Source: Pseudomonas sp. K2I15
GTDB taxonomy: Bacteria; Pseudomonadota; Gammaproteobacteria; Pseudomonadales; Pseudomonadaceae
Length of the DNA stretch: 64,000 bases
Assembly (NCBI RefSeq): GCF_002204795.1
Contig: NZ_NIXO01000020.1
Location: forward strand, 1 to 64,000
Reading direction: 5' to 3'
Shown piece after piece: positions 1 through 8,454 of the stretch (positions are counted from its first letter, which is position 1; each line of letters starts with the position of its first letter). The position numbers were made by a program, and so were the translations under genes. The notes beneath the pieces were generated by a model. It was not told where the DNA came from. It did no database searches and saw only the letters and a program-made list of their open reading frames with translations.

Positions 1-279
1 CCGTTTTCCCGGGTCAAGGCGCAGGTATTGGCGATCAGCATCACCGATGATCCATTTGGCACGGTCGCGGCAATCGAACGCCTGCTGGGTTACTTCGACG
101 GCAGCGAGCGCACACATCTGCGGATCGCCCCTGAAGATATCGGCGAAAAGGAGGTCGGACATTTCGCGTTCTTTCGCAGCCAGTATCAGGATCGGTTGTG
201 GCCGATTGCGTTGTCTTGGCTTCAGCGGGGAGAGTTGGCCCAAGGCACCCCGGGCAGCCAAGTGACAGTTCGCACTTAG
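1..279 (+). CDS. Alpha/beta hydrolase, C-terminal part only
   Basis: The reading frame is open from the first base and ends at a TAG at 277-279, so only the last 92 residues lie in the window. The segment AISITDDPFGT followed about 45 residues later by GHFAFFR fits the acid (D) and histidine ends of an alpha/beta hydrolase of the serine aminopeptidase/YheT type. The nucleophile region is outside the window. Substrate unknown. The fold assignment is an inference from the spacing of these motifs and the helical tail (IALSWLQRGEL). Confidence 0.6.
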   Translation, partial: PFSRVKAQVLAISITDDPFGTVAAIERLLGYFDGSERTHLRIAPEDIGEKEVGHFAFFRSQYQDRLWPIALSWLQRGELAQGTPGSQVTVRT

Positions 280-352
280 AAACCCTTGGGATTTACCCAG
301 ACCTGCGCTTCAATACATCATCCCCAGATCCTGACACCAAGGACGTGAGCCC

Positions 353-766
353 ATGGCCTCGCCGAACAAGCAGCAAAAACGCGCCCACCGGGCAAAAGCC
401 AAGGCCAAGCAGAACCGCACCCAACGCGCCGTCGCCACCAAACCGGACGCCTTTGCCGGCGATGACAGCCGCATTGACCTTGAATCGGTGGATTTGACCG
501 AGCTGTTCCTGGAGATGCGCACCGCAGGCGAAACCAGCCAACAGACGCTGTGTGCGGTGTTCCTCGCGCACCCACTGCTGGCCGTGGTGCTGGAGCAGGA
601 AGGTGAAGAGGAAGCGACCGACTTTATCCTCGCGGCACTGATCGAGTATCGCCAGTGGGCCACGGACACTGAGGACGAAGCGGCAGCGCTGGCGTGGATT
701 GAATCGCCAGAGTTCCAGGCCGATTACGTCGCAGCGTCACAGGCGCTGGTTAATTCCGAAGACTGA
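353..766 (+). CDS. Conserved small Pseudomonas protein of unknown function
   Basis: 137 residues starting at ATG. The first 30 residues are strongly basic (KQQKRAHRAKAKAKQ), a nucleic-acid-binding type of tail. The rest is acidic and helical, ending in NSED. No enzyme motif or membrane segment is visible and I do not recognise a named family. It is followed by a REP palindrome and the convergent permease gene, so it is probably transcribed alone or with the upstream hydrolase gene. Confidence 0.7.
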   Translation: MASPNKQQKRAHRAKAKAKQNRTQRAVATKPDAFAGDDSRIDLESVDLTELFLEMRTAGETSQQTLCAVFLAHPLLAVVLEQEGEEEATDFILAALIEYRQWATDTEDEAAALAWIESPEFQADYVAASQALVNSED

Positions 767-775
767 TACAAAACA

Positions 776-871
776 AAATGTGGGAGCGGGCTTGCTCGCG
801 AAAGCGGTGGACCAGTCGACATTTACGCTGACTGACACACTGCCTTCGCGAGCAAGCCCGCTCCCACATTT
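776..871. repeat. REP/BIME-type palindromic element
   Basis: An imperfect inverted repeat with arms AAATGTGGGAGCGGGCTTGC and its reverse complement, separated by about 50 bases. It lies between two convergent genes. The same 96-bp element occurs in the opposite orientation at 62682-62777, including the central GACTGACACACTGCC segment. This is typical of extragenic REP pairs (BIMEs) of the P. fluorescens group, which can act as transcription terminators and mRNA stabilisers. Confidence 0.9.
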
Positions 872-901
872 GACCAACGTTATTCTGACGAAAGCATTCC
901 G

Positions 902-2293
902 TCAGTTAAGCACCGCAGCCCCGACTTTCCGGGCCTTGCGCCGACGCGACACAATCAGCCCCGCCGCAATCACCAGCAAGCTCAGGACCCCAGTAGCCAT
1001 GATCTCCACCTGATGCGCTTCCTGGAACAGCATGATCGTCAACACGCCCACGATGAACACGATCACCGCATACGTCAGGCCCGGGAACAGCCACATCTTG
1101 AAAGCAATCTTCTCACCCGCTTCCGTGCGCTTCTGGCGCATGCGCAGTTGCGACACGGCGATTACCAGATACACCAGCAACGCGATGGCGCCGGAGCTGG
1201 CCAGCAGGAATTCAAACACCGCCGCCGGTGCCACGTAGTTGGCAAACACCGCCAGGAACGCCGCGCCGGTAGACAACATCACCGCCCAGTAAGGCGTGCC
1301 GCTCTTGTTGGTGATCTTGGACACCGCCGGTGCATCACCGCGACGGCCCAGGGAGAACATCATGCGTGAAGCGGTGTACAGCGCCGAGTTCAGGCAGCTG
1401 GTCACGGCCACCAACACCACCAGGTCAACGATCAGCTTGGCATTCGGGATGCCCATGCGCTCCAGCACGGTCTGGTAGGAACCGACCGCCGCCAGCGCAG
1501 GATCATTCCACGGCACCAGGGCCACCACGATGAAGATCGACACCAGGTAGAACAAGCCAATCCGCCAGATCACCGAGTTGGTGGCCTTGGAGATTTGCTG
1601 GCCCGGGTTCTTCGATTCAGCGGCAGCGATGGTGACGATTTCAGTTCCCATGAACGAGAACATGGTGGTCAGGATCGCCGCCAACACCGCGCCCATGCCG
1701 TTGGGCAGGAAGCCTTGGGTGTCGAACAGGTGCGAAACGCCGCTGACCTGGCTGCTCGGCAAAAAGCCAAAAATCGCCAGGATGCCGAGAATCACAAACC
1801 CGACGATCGCTATCACTTTGATCAACGCAAACCAGAACTCGAACTCGCCGTAGTTCTTCACGCTGAACAGGTTGGTCGCCGTCAGCAACAAAGTAATGAT
1901 CAGGGTGAAGGCCCAGATCGCCACGTTGGGGAACCAGGCGTGCAGGATGGTCGCGGCGGCGTTGGCTTCCAGCGGAATCACCAGCACCCAGAACCACCAG
2001 TACAACCAGCCGATGGTGAAACCGGCCCAGTGACCAATCGCGCGGTCGGCATAGGTCGAGAACGAACCGGTATCCGGCGAAGCAACGGCCATCTCGGCCA
2101 GCATGCGCATCACCAACACCACCAGCGTACCGGCGGCGGCGTAAGCCAGCAGCACGGCCGGGCCTGCCGCAGCAATCGCGTGGCCGGAGCCGACAAACAA
2201 CCCGGCACCGATAACGCCGGCAATCGACAGCATGGTGACGTGACGTGGTTTGAGCCCCTGTTCGAGGTCATTGGAGCTTTGCGTACTACTCAT
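902..2293 (-). CDS. gabP: Amino acid permease, GABA permease (GabP) type
   Basis: 463-residue APC-superfamily transporter with about 12 hydrophobic segments. The N-terminus reads MSSTQSSNDLEQGLKPRHVT followed by the helix-1 motif MLSIAGVIGAGLFVGSG, typical of the AAT family that includes GabP, and the family length fits (about 460). The protein should import 4-aminobutyrate or a related amino acid with protons. I chose the ATG at 2291-2293 because the conserved N-terminus begins there and an AAGG precedes it; upstream in-frame starts add 51 residues unlike the family. No gabD/gabT lies beside it, so the substrate rests on similarity only. Confidence 0.8.
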   Translation of the reverse strand: MSSTQSSNDLEQGLKPRHVTMLSIAGVIGAGLFVGSGHAIAAAGPAVLLAYAAAGTLVVLVMRMLAEMAVASPDTGSFSTYADRAIGHWAGFTIGWLYWWFWVLVIPLEANAAATILHAWFPNVAIWAFTLIITLLLTATNLFSVKNYGEFEFWFALIKVIAIVGFVILGILAIFGFLPSSQVSGVSHLFDTQGFLPNGMGAVLAAILTTMFSFMGTEIVTIAAAESKNPGQQISKATNSVIWRIGLFYLVSIFIVVALVPWNDPALAAVGSYQTVLERMGIPNAKLIVDLVVLVAVTSCLNSALYTASRMMFSLGRRGDAPAVSKITNKSGTPYWAVMLSTGAAFLAVFANYVAPAAVFEFLLASSGAIALLVYLVIAVSQLRMRQKRTEAGEKIAFKMWLFPGLTYAVIVFIVGVLTIMLFQEAHQVEIMATGVLSLLVIAAGLIVSRRRKARKVGAAVLN

Positions 2294-2847
2294 TGACACA
2301 CCTTTGCGAGGAATTGCGAATACGGTCCACCCGGCCTGGCGCCTTTCTCGTGAAAAGAAACCAACGGGGCGTTCTTTATTTTTTACGCAAGATTTGCGCC
2401 AAAATGTTACAGAGCCGCGATTGACGCGGGCTGTAGGGAAACTCAATAGCCCTCGTAAGTCACTGACAATAATGGTATTCCGCTATAGCGTTACTGTGCG
2501 ACTCACTTGAAGCACGAACACGCGCACCAAAAACACACACAAATTGTGTGCGACGCTCCATTAAAGTGCCGATACGGACCGTTCGCCGGTTTAACCCTTC
2601 CAACACCCGGCCAAAGCTGGCACCATCGCGCCCTTTTTTACGCGAAGCCTGTAGGAATCCGGGTTCAAACGGCTGTTCGGTTGTTGATGGCGCGACACAC
2701 TGCTGTGCCGATGCGACACCCTGCCGCACACCGTCTGTTTACCGCCTGCGGGGCTGTTGGCTGTCATCCAAACGCTATGCTAGCTTGGCGCCTCGCCAGG
2801 AAGGCGGGCCAACAGCAGGAGCGCAATGAACACAATGAGGACCGCAC
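2294..2847. promoter_or_regulatory. Divergent intergenic region, permease and ABC importer
   Basis: 554 bases between the divergent gabP and ABC-importer genes. It must hold both promoters. A TATGCT hexamer at 2776-2781, preceded by CGC, is a possible extended -10 for the importer operon. I find no convincing sigma-54 site (GG-N10-GC) and no gene; short open frames here lack ribosome-binding sites and coding character. Confidence 0.4.
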
Positions 2848-3621
2848 ATGGCTGAGGCCACGCCCGCGCTTGAAATCCGCAACTTGCATAAACGCTATGG
2901 TGAGCTGGAGGTGCTTAAAGGTATCTCGCTGACCGCCCGCGACGGCGATGTGATCTCGATCCTGGGTTCCTCCGGTTCCGGCAAGTCCACGTTCCTGCGC
3001 TGCATCAACCTCCTGGAAAACCCACACCAGGGGCAAATCCTGGTGGCCGGTGAAGAGCTCAAGCTGAAGGCCGCAAAAAACGGCGAACTGGTGGCCGCCG
3101 ACGGCAAACAGATCAATCGCCTGCGCAGCGAAATCGGTTTTGTGTTTCAAAACTTTAACCTGTGGCCGCACATGAGCGTCCTCGACAACATCATCGAGGC
3201 CCCGCGCCGCGTGCTCGGCCAGAGCAAAGCCGAAGCCATCGAAATCGCCGAAGCCTTGCTGGCCAAGGTCGGCATCAGTGACAAGCGCCACGCCTACCCG
3301 GCGCAATTGTCCGGCGGCCAGCAGCAACGCGCCGCAATCGCCCGCACCCTGGCCATGCAGCCCAAAGTCATCCTGTTCGACGAGCCGACATCGGCCCTTG
3401 ACCCGGAAATGGTTCAAGAAGTACTTAATGTGATCCGCGCACTGGCCGAAGAAGGCCGCACCATGCTGCTGGTCACCCATGAAATGGGTTTCGCCCGTCA
3501 GGTTTCCAGTGAAGTGGTGTTCCTGCACCAGGGCCTGGTCGAAGAGCAAGGATCGCCACAGCAGGTATTTGAAAACCCGCTTTCGGCGCGCTGCAAACAA
3601 TTCATGTCCAGCAACCGCTAA
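2848..3621 (+). CDS. Amino acid ABC transporter ATP-binding protein (HisP type)
   Basis: 257 residues. Walker A GSSGSGKST is at about 40-48, Q-loop FQNFNLWPHMS near 100-110, signature LSGGQQQ at about 154-160, Walker B VILFDEP ending near 180, and the H-loop His is in VTHEMGF. The long insert before the Q-loop (KLKAAKNGELVAADGK) is typical of the HisP/ArtP/AotP group of polar amino acid importers. It energises uptake through the two permeases encoded downstream. A GAGG precedes the ATG. First gene of a four-gene operon; the order ATPase, binding protein, permease, permease resembles P. aeruginosa PA5152-PA5155 (from memory). Confidence 0.93.
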   Translation: MAEATPALEIRNLHKRYGELEVLKGISLTARDGDVISILGSSGSGKSTFLRCINLLENPHQGQILVAGEELKLKAAKNGELVAADGKQINRLRSEIGFVFQNFNLWPHMSVLDNIIEAPRRVLGQSKAEAIEIAEALLAKVGISDKRHAYPAQLSGGQQQRAAIARTLAMQPKVILFDEPTSALDPEMVQEVLNVIRALAEEGRTMLLVTHEMGFARQVSSEVVFLHQGLVEEQGSPQQVFENPLSARCKQFMSSNR

Positions 3622-3634
3622 CGGAGCAACATGC

Positions 3635-4396
3635 ATGCAGAACTATAAAAAATTCCTCCTGGCTGCCGCCGTTTCGATGGCGTTCAGCGCCACGGCGATG
3701 GCCGAGACCTTGAAAATGGGGATCGAAGCGGCTTACCCGCCGTTCAACAATAAAGACGCCAGCGGCCAGACCGTAGGCTTCGACAAAGACATCGGCGACG
3801 CCCTGTGCGCCAAAATGAAAGCCGAGTGCGAAGTGGTGAACTCCGACTGGGACGGCATTATCCCGGCCCTGAACGCCAGGAAGTTCGACTTCATCGTCTC
3901 CTCGATGTCCATCACCGATGAGCGCAAGCAGGCCGTCGACTTCACCGACCCGTACTACTCCAACAAGCTGCAGTTCATCGCACCCAAAAATGTCGACTTC
4001 AAAACCGACAAGGCCTACCTCAAAGGCAAGACCATCGGCGCACAACGTTCGACCCTGGCCGGTACCTGGCTGGAAGATCGCAACATGGAAGATGACTACG
4101 GCGTCACGCCCAAGCTGTATGACACCCAGGAAAACGCCTACCTCGACCTGACTTCCGGCCGTGTGGACGCGATTCTCGCTGACAAATACGTGCAGTACGA
4201 CTGGCTCAAGACTGATGCGGGCAAGGCCTACGAATTCAAGGGCGAGCCTGTGGTCGAGAGCGACAAGATCGGTATCGCCGTGCGCAAGGACAACAAAGAG
4301 CTGCTCGACAAGCTCAACGTGGCCCTGAAAGCAATCAAAGCCGACGGCACCTACAAGAAGATCAACGACAAGTACTTCCCTTTCAGTATCGAGTGA
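3635..4396 (+). CDS. Periplasmic polar amino acid binding protein (HisJ/AotJ-like)
   Basis: 253 residues, bacterial extracellular solute-binding protein family 3. A Sec signal peptide (MQNYKKFLLAAAVSMAFSAT, cut after AMA) is followed by the ligand-fold motifs KMGIEAAYPPF, FDKDIGDALC and SSMSITDERKQAVDFT, characteristic of lysine/arginine/ornithine/histidine binders. The ATG at 3635 is preceded by ACGGAG and begins the signal peptide. It sits 13 bases after the ATPase gene. The basic-amino-acid specificity is family knowledge; the exact ligand cannot be read from the sequence. Confidence 0.92.
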   Translation: MQNYKKFLLAAAVSMAFSATAMAETLKMGIEAAYPPFNNKDASGQTVGFDKDIGDALCAKMKAECEVVNSDWDGIIPALNARKFDFIVSSMSITDERKQAVDFTDPYYSNKLQFIAPKNVDFKTDKAYLKGKTIGAQRSTLAGTWLEDRNMEDDYGVTPKLYDTQENAYLDLTSGRVDAILADKYVQYDWLKTDAGKAYEFKGEPVVESDKIGIAVRKDNKELLDKLNVALKAIKADGTYKKINDKYFPFSIE

Positions 4397-4411
4397 TCCT
4401 GAATTGCCTGC

Positions 4412-4437
4412 CCGGCGCGCTCGCTTGAGTGCGCCGG
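4412..4437 (+). promoter_or_regulatory. Intercistronic hairpin after the binding-protein gene
   Basis: CCGGCGC and GCGCCGG form a 7-bp GC-rich stem with a 12-base loop between the binding-protein gene and the first permease gene. There is no T-run. Such hairpins commonly protect the upstream mRNA and lower permease expression relative to the binding protein; that role is inferred. Confidence 0.5.
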
Positions 4438-4469
4438 TCCTTAGCAATGCCTTGCGAAACGACTAAACC

Positions 4470-5165
4470 ATGAATTTCGACCTCTACGGATTCGGCCCGG
4501 CGCTCGCCGCTGGCGCGCTGATGACCGTCAAGCTGGCGCTCACCGCACTGTGCCTTGGGCTGGTGCTCGGCCTGGCCGGCGCCCTGGCCAAGACTTCCCC
4601 CTACAAGCCGCTGCAATGGCTTGGCGGCGCCTACTCCACCCTGGTTCGCGGCATCCCGGAACTGCTGTGGGTACTGCTGATTTACTTCGGCACGGTCAAC
4701 CTGATGCGCTCCCTCGGGGAGTTTTTCGGCAACCCCGACCTGTCCCTCAGCGCCTTCGCCGCCGGTGTTATCGCCTTGGGCCTGTGCTTTGGCGCCTACG
4801 CCACGGAAGTGTTTCGCGGCGCGATCCTGGCCATTCCCAAGGGCCACCGTGAAGCCGGTGTTGCGCTGGGCCTGTCGAAGTTCCGGATTTTCACCCGGTT
4901 GATCATGCCGCAGATGTGGCGCATCGCCCTGCCAGGCCTGGGCAACCTGTTCATGATTTTGATGAAGGACACCGCGCTGGTCTCGGTGATCGGCCTGGAA
5001 GAAATCATGCGCCACGCGCAAATCGGCGTAACCGTCACCAAGCAGCCTTTCACCTTTTTTATGGTCGCAGCCTTCATGTACCTGGGCCTCACCGTCCTGG
5101 CGATGACCGGCATGCACTTCCTGGAAAAACGTGCCGCGCGCGGCTTTGCGAGGAGCACGCAATGA
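4470..5165 (+). CDS. Amino acid ABC transporter permease (HisQ type)
   Basis: 231 residues with about five membrane helices. The EAA loop (REAGVALGLSKFRIFTRLIMP), which docks on the ATPase, is near residues 129-149. The N-terminal segment with LVRGIPELLWVLL is the HEQRO motif of the His/Glu/Gln/Arg/Opine permease family. It pairs with the next gene to form the membrane channel of the importer. It overlaps that gene by four bases (ATGA), implying translational coupling. Confidence 0.92.
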   Translation: MNFDLYGFGPALAAGALMTVKLALTALCLGLVLGLAGALAKTSPYKPLQWLGGAYSTLVRGIPELLWVLLIYFGTVNLMRSLGEFFGNPDLSLSAFAAGVIALGLCFGAYATEVFRGAILAIPKGHREAGVALGLSKFRIFTRLIMPQMWRIALPGLGNLFMILMKDTALVSVIGLEEIMRHAQIGVTVTKQPFTFFMVAAFMYLGLTVLAMTGMHFLEKRAARGFARSTQ

Positions 5166-5893
5166 GTGGCGACTACAGCTGGCTGTCGCATTTCGACCTG
5201 GGCCTGAACTGGGCCGTGATCATCAAATGGCTACCCAGGTTGGCCCAGGGCGCAACCCTGACCCTGGAACTGGTGGCCATCGCCGTAATCGCCGGCCTGC
5301 TGCTGGCGATCCCGCTGGGCATCGCGCGCTCTTCGCGCCTGTGGTACGTGCGTACCCTGCCCTATTGCTACATTTTCTTCTTCCGAGGCACACCGCTGCT
5401 GGTGCAGTTGTTCCTGGTGTATTACGGCCTGGCGCAGTTCGACGCCGTGCGTGAAAGCTTCATGTGGCCATACCTGCGGGACCCGTTCTGGTGCGCCACC
5501 GCCACCATGACCCTGCACACTGCCGCCTACATCGCCGAGATTTTGCGCGGTGCAATCCAGGCCATCCCGCCGGGTGAAATCGAAGCAGCGCGGGCGCTGG
5601 GCATGTCCAAGCCCAAGGCGCTGTTCTACATCATCCTGCCGCGTGCCGCGCGCATCGGCCTGCCGGCCTACAGCAACGAAGTGATCCTGATGCTCAAGGC
5701 CAGTGCCCTGGCCAGTACCGTGACCTTGCTGGAACTGACCGGCATGGCCCGCACGATCATTGCCCGCACTTACTTGCCGGTGGAGATCTTCTTCGCCGCG
5801 GGCTTGTTCTACTTGCTGATGTCCTACGTGCTGGTGCGCTTCTTCAAGCTGCTGGAACGCTGGTTGCGGGTCGATGCCTGCCAAGGGCGCTGA
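5162..5893 (+). CDS. Amino acid ABC transporter permease (HisM type)
   Basis: 243 residues starting at the ATG inside the ATGA overlap with the preceding permease gene. It has the HEQRO motif FFRGTPLLVQLFLVYYG, an EAA loop (EIEAARALGMSKPKALFYII) and about five hydrophobic helices. It is the second half of the heterodimeric permease. It overlaps the following methyltransferase-like gene by 20 bases, so that gene is probably part of the same transcript. Confidence 0.92.
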   Translation: MSGDYSWLSHFDLGLNWAVIIKWLPRLAQGATLTLELVAIAVIAGLLLAIPLGIARSSRLWYVRTLPYCYIFFFRGTPLLVQLFLVYYGLAQFDAVRESFMWPYLRDPFWCATATMTLHTAAYIAEILRGAIQAIPPGEIEAARALGMSKPKALFYIILPRAARIGLPAYSNEVILMLKASALASTVTLLELTGMARTIIARTYLPVEIFFAAGLFYLLMSYVLVRFFKLLERWLRVDACQGR

Positions 5894-7088
5894 CACCTTG
5901 TTGACGGGTGAGCGACTGCTCGCCCGCTTCCAGGCGCTGGACGCGTTCCTCACCGAGCATCAAGGGCTGTGGCGACCACGGCCCTTTACGTACCTGCAAT
6001 TACCGTGGGAAGCGCAACATCCCGAGTTGGCCCACTGGCTGCGCCAGCGCTCGCTGGCCGAAGCGGAAAGCAGCCACAACCAACCTCACAACCTGCCAGC
6101 GCCTGCGCCTTTTCCTGAGCTGGCCATACAGTCGCTGAATCTCAGTGCTGTGGATAACTTACCGTCCAGCGCGCTACCCGCCGCCCACCACCGTTTAAAC
6201 GTTGATGTGCCCGGCCGCAAATGGCAGCAGATCGAAGCCTTCGGCGCGGCCCTGCAATTCTCTAAAACACCCCGACACTGGCTCGACTGGTGCGCCGGCA
6301 AAGGCCACCTCGGCCGCCGCCTGCTACAACCCGGGCAGCACCTGACGTGCCTGGAATATGACCCGGCCCTGATCGCCTCGGGGCAAGCGCTCAGCGAGCA
6401 CCACCGATTACCTGTCACCCATCGCCTGCAAGACGTGATGGCCGACGTGCAGATCAGCCGTGAGCAAACCCCGGTCGCCCTGCATGCCTGCGGCGACCTG
6501 CATGTGCGCCTGATCCAGCTGGCCAGCGCCGCCGGCTGCCAGCAACTGGCCGTGGCACCCTGCTGTTACAACCGCATCCGCGCCGAGCAGTACCAGCCAC
6601 TGTCGATTGCTGCCCGGGCTTCATCATTGCGTTTATCGGTGGAAGACCTCGGCCTGCCGCTGAGCGAAACCGTCACCGCAGGCCTGCGCGTGCGCCAACA
6701 GCGCGATACGTCGATGGCCAGGCGTTTGGGCTTTGACCTACTGCAACGGCAACTACGCGGAAGCGATGAGTACCTGCCCACCCCGTCCCTGCCCGCCAGT
6801 TGGCTGGCCAAGCCGTTCGCCGACTACTGCCGCGAACTGGCTGAACTCAAGGGATTATCCATAGGTGAACAGGATTGGTCGGCCCTGGAGGCCCAAGGCT
6901 GTCGGCGTTTGGCCGAGGTGAGAAACCTGGAATTACTGCGTGGCCTGTTTCGGCGCCCGCTGGAAGTGTGGCTGGTGCTGGATCGCGCACTGTTTCTCGA
7001 AGAAAACGGCTACACGGTTCAAGTCGGCAGCTTCTGCGAAACACCGCTGACCCCACGCAACCTGATGCTGCTCGCCGAGCGCAATTAA
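5874..7088 (+). CDS. SAM-dependent methyltransferase-like protein (METTL25/GSTCD type)
   Basis: 404 residues. The central part carries DWCAGKGHLGRRLLQ (SAM-binding motif I with the Cys-Ala-Gly-Lys-Gly variant), LEYDPALIASG (acidic end of strand 2), VALHACGDLHVRLI and APCCYNRI. This set matches the methyltransferase_32 group (METTL25, GSTCD and bacterial relatives). The CCYN motif sits where many nucleic-acid methyltransferases have NPPY. The substrate is unknown. The gene starts inside the end of the permease gene, so it is transcribed with the importer, although no functional link is evident. Confidence 0.75.
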   Translation: MPAKGADTLLTGERLLARFQALDAFLTEHQGLWRPRPFTYLQLPWEAQHPELAHWLRQRSLAEAESSHNQPHNLPAPAPFPELAIQSLNLSAVDNLPSSALPAAHHRLNVDVPGRKWQQIEAFGAALQFSKTPRHWLDWCAGKGHLGRRLLQPGQHLTCLEYDPALIASGQALSEHHRLPVTHRLQDVMADVQISREQTPVALHACGDLHVRLIQLASAAGCQQLAVAPCCYNRIRAEQYQPLSIAARASSLRLSVEDLGLPLSETVTAGLRVRQQRDTSMARRLGFDLLQRQLRGSDEYLPTPSLPASWLAKPFADYCRELAELKGLSIGEQDWSALEAQGCRRLAEVRNLELLRGLFRRPLEVWLVLDRALFLEENGYTVQVGSFCETPLTPRNLMLLAERN

Positions 7089-7330
7089 AGGGCATTTTGT
7101 CGCAGCGTGCCCTGTGGATAAGTCTGTTGATGGAATCTTGTCGGAGGCCGTAGCAGCAAGCTCGACACGGCAAAATGCTGACTGGTCATTTTTTGTTCAC
7201 AAAATAAAACGCACGCAAAACAGGCAGTTGCAGCGTGATGAGAACCGCTCCGCAAAATTGCGGTTTCATGACATGTCGAACCAACCGATTGTGCATAAGC
7301 ATCTGGCGTTGGCGGCATAACGCAGGCTTT

Positions 7331-8272
7331 TCAGCGGGTAATCAACAGGCGACAAAGCTCATTGATATCGTCACAGGCCATGCTCGCCGCTTCGTGATCC
7401 AGCGGGTCGCTGCCAAAGGCCAGGGCCTCGCTGATCGCGCAATCCCGGTGCACCACCTCCAACAGGTTTTCACCCAGGCGCTTCTTGAACACCTCGACCA
7501 TGTCGAGGCTGAAGCCGGACGTCTCGTCGAGCTGGTTGATCACGAAGTGACAACGCAGCGCCGGCTGGCGATCAAGGTGTGGCACCAGCAACTGCTCCAT
7601 CTGCTCCAGGGTGCCAAGGGAGGCGGCATCCGCTTGGGCGATGACCAGCACCACATCAGCCACGTTCAGCGCCTGATGCAGGTAGACGTTATTGCCCGGC
7701 GGAGTGTCGATGATCACGGTGTGCTGCTCACTCAAGCCCAGGGCCGACAGATGCTGCGCCAACCACTGCGGTTCCTGCTTGAGCCAACGCTGCAGGTCTT
7801 CCTGCTGACGGATATCGGTTTCGCCAAAGGTGATCACCTGGCAACCGGCAAAGCCTGAATGAAGGATCTGGCTCCAGCGCTCGTTATGCAGGCTGGTGCG
7901 CCCGATACCGGGCAAGGTGTGGCTCAGGCCAAAGTGGTGATAGAGGGCGTTTTGCGGGTCCAGGTCCAGTGCCACCACTGGCCGCCCCAAGCGTTGCAAG
8001 CCGCTGCTCAGTGCGGTGGCCAGGGTGCTTCGGCCGACGCCACCATTGACGGACACCAGCGCCACCACGTTCGCACGGATGGTCGCGGATTCGCGTGGCT
8101 GCTCGTTGGCACAAGGGGAATGCTGGGAGAACGACGCACCGCTGCCCATGTTGAGGCTGGTGCTGTCGTCGACCGGGATGTCTTCGAAGAATTGCAGCAT
8201 CGAATCCATTCCTTGGACATCACTGGCAGTTGTCTTATCAAACAACTCAAAAAGCTCATCGGTTCGGCTCAT
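7331..8272 (-). CDS. wssJ: WssJ, ParA/MinD/BcsQ-like protein of the cellulose operon
   Basis: 313 residues. A variable N-terminal region (1-65) precedes a ParA-type domain with ALDLDPQNAL (Walker A' region), VIIDTPPG (Walker B) and a C-terminal helical end. It is paralogous to WssA at the other end of the operon. The P-loop reads VNGGVGRST: the signature lysine of the deviant Walker A is Asn76 and the second lysine is Arg81, so ATP hydrolysis may be impaired. In SBW25 WssA and WssJ are MinD-like and have been proposed to place the cellulose machine at the pole. The ATG at 8272 has GGGAG upstream. It is separated from wssI by 174 bases, unlike the rest of the tightly packed operon. Confidence 0.92.
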   Translation of the reverse strand: MSRTDELFELFDKTTASDVQGMDSMLQFFEDIPVDDSTSLNMGSGASFSQHSPCANEQPRESATIRANVVALVSVNGGVGRSTLATALSSGLQRLGRPVVALDLDPQNALYHHFGLSHTLPGIGRTSLHNERWSQILHSGFAGCQVITFGETDIRQQEDLQRWLKQEPQWLAQHLSALGLSEQHTVIIDTPPGNNVYLHQALNVADVVLVIAQADAASLGTLEQMEQLLVPHLDRQPALRCHFVINQLDETSGFSLDMVEVFKKRLGENLLEVVHRDCAISEALAFGSDPLDHEAASMACDDINELCRLLITR

Positions 8273-8440
8273 CGCCAACACTCCCTCACGACGCATCGTA
8301 AAGACGTGAAAGGTCAGCTGTACTGATGCTTACCGCAGGTCTTTTTGTGGGCGCCTTTGTTTGCGCATCATGTGGCAACAAAATGAAAGTGTCATTATTT
8401 TGCTGTTTTGGCCTATTGACTTTCAGACAAACGGCATTCA

Positions 8441-8454
8441 GTCAATTTACTGAC
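8441..8454. promoter_or_regulatory. Candidate FleQ box before wssJ
   Basis: GTCAATTTACTGAC, a near-palindrome, matches the FleQ consensus GTCAATnnATTGAC at all but one conserved position. It overlaps the last codons of wssI and lies about 170 bases before the wssJ start, in the only long gap of the operon. FleQ is the c-di-GMP-responsive regulator of exopolysaccharide genes in Pseudomonas. The assignment is by motif only. Confidence 0.45.

Noticed and set aside
2294..2847. Sigma-54 promoter for the amino acid importer
   Set aside because: TGGCACC occurs, but without TTGC at the required spacing.
7089..7330. 68-codon plus-strand frame between the methyltransferase-like gene and wssJ
   Set aside because: No ribosome-binding site or family resemblance; the region is a convergent intergenic gap.
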